Of a stretch of 5,714 bases of DNA, positions 5,016-5,714 are shown piece after piece (position 1 is the stretch's first letter; each line of letters starts with the position of its first letter). The notes beneath the pieces were generated by a model. That model did no database searches and was not told where the DNA came from. It saw only the letters and a list, made by a program, of their open reading frames with translations. The DNA is from Bacteroidota bacterium (GTDB lineage Bacteria > Bacteroidota > Bacteroidia > Bacteroidales > Prolixibacteraceae), in assembly GCA_030691295.1 (NCBI GenBank), contig JAUYEQ010000246.1, positions 1-5,714 on the forward strand, read 5' to 3'. Made by a program: the position numbers and the translations under genes.

Positions 5016-5714
5016 TTAATTTTCAATTTTATCCACTACTTTTTCGAATCCCGATTTCCATTGGATATCCCGCTGTGGAAAAGGAATTTCCACATTGTGT
5101 TCCTTGAACTTTCTGAATATCTTACAATACAATTCACTTTTCAAAATCTTTGGCCGGTCAATGAATTCTGAAGTCCAAACCAAAAGGTTAAAATTAAGGC
5201 TGCTGTCACGTATGATTCAAATAGAACGTTTGGTTTTGGCGAACTAAGGACACCGGAATTGGCTTTAGCGACTTCCTCCAGAAGTGTTCTGATTCTTTCG
5301 GGATCCTCGTTGTAAGAAACCCCTACAGGGAAATTCAACCGAACCTGTTTATTATTGTGACTCCAGTTAATAACCCTCGAATTAATGAAATCGGAATTGG
5401 GAACAATAACAGCAATATTGTCGTTGGTGATAATGGTGGTTGCCCTGGCCGATATTTCAACGATATTTCCGGCAAGATCATCTAATTCAATCCGGTCGCC
5501 GACTTTTATAGGCCTTTCAAACAAAATGATTATTCCACTGATGAAATTGTTGGTGATATTTTGTAAGCCAAATCCAATACCAACTCCGAGCGCTCCAACC
5601 AATAAACCCAATGCGCTCAAATCAATACCGGTGGTCTGGAATATGATGATCAAACCTACAACAATCAGCAAATAACGCACAATGGTTGCTATCGACTGAC
5701 TGACACCAATATCA
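5016..5714 (-). pseudogene. MscS-family mechanosensitive channel gene with a one-base frameshift (partial at right edge)
   Basis: The frame is open from the right edge (DIGVSQSIATIVRYL...) and encodes the MscS core. This includes the pore helix TM3, rich in Gly/Ala (LLVGALGVGIGFGLQNI), FERPIKVGDRIE, the beta domain with VPNSDFINSRVINWS, and the start of the alpha/beta domain (YNEDPERIRTLLEE). After ...VLFESY (Tyr codon 5212-5210) the frame gives 22 unrelated residues and stops at 5141. Shifting frame at 5208-5210 restores family sequence at once: DSSLNFNLLVWTSEF, then VEIPFPQRDIQW, 63 residues in all, ending at TAA 5018-5016. The expected 'SYGDSS' needs TACGGTGAC where TACGTGAC is present, so one G (C on the plus strand) is missing. 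The N-terminus lies outside the window. MscS channels release osmolytes during hypo-osmotic shock. The cause is true decay or a sequencing or assembly error. Confidence 0.85.

Noticed and set aside
4898..5107. Plus-strand 69-residue open frame
   Set aside because: It lies opposite the permease remnant and the MscS 3' end, whose protein similarity explains the region. Its product is Cys/Ser-rich and not family-like.
1..5714. CRISPR arrays, tRNAs, rRNAs, transposase genes or terminal inverted repeats
   Set aside because: No regularly spaced repeats, cloverleaf genes, transposase motifs or flanking repeats were seen on reading both strands.

Overview
The window (about 42% G+C by eye) looks chromosomal and most likely comes from a Bacteroidota bacterium, perhaps of the Bacteroidales/Marinilabiliales type. 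Three points support this. The first two genes belong to the ArsF and ArsG families as they are usually seen in that phylum. Start codons lack clear Shine-Dalgarno sequences. Three intergenic regions carry the phylum's -7 promoter motif TAnnTTTG, two of them with a TTG element 17-18 nt upstream. Species assignment is not possible from sequence alone.

Region 1 (1-2464, + strand) is a thiol- and arsenic-related operon. It holds the C-terminus of an ArsF-like thioredoxin-fold protein, an ArsG-type CcdA/DsbD-like membrane protein, an ArsP/UPF0718 permease with a TPFCSCSS motif, and a rhodanese that overlaps the permease by 4 nt (ATGA) and ends in a Cys-rich tail. All three complete proteins carry well-placed cysteines. 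This suggests handling of a thiophilic substrate (organoarsenical or metal) together with thiol redox chemistry. An inverted repeat lies between the ArsG and permease genes.

Region 2 (2465-4123, + strand) holds two separately spaced genes, each behind a candidate Bacteroidota promoter. One encodes a pyrroline-5-carboxylate-reductase-like protein whose C-terminal signature has diverged. The other encodes a small VTT/DedA-like (YqaA-type) membrane protein, with a hairpin in its predicted 5' leader.

Region 3 (4118-5714, - strand) runs toward region 2. Its methyltransferase gene has an N-terminal zinc-ribbon-like Cys cluster and an almost leaderless promoter. It shares a 6-bp stop-codon palindrome with the membrane protein gene. 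Upstream of it are two damaged genes: a 59-codon remnant that begins like an SLC12-type cation-chloride/amino acid permease, and a MscS-type mechanosensitive channel gene with a one-base frameshift that runs off the right edge.

I see no rRNA, tRNA, CRISPR array or insertion sequence. The most informative oddities are the MscS frameshift, the permease remnant, and the concentration of cysteine motifs in the ars-like operon.
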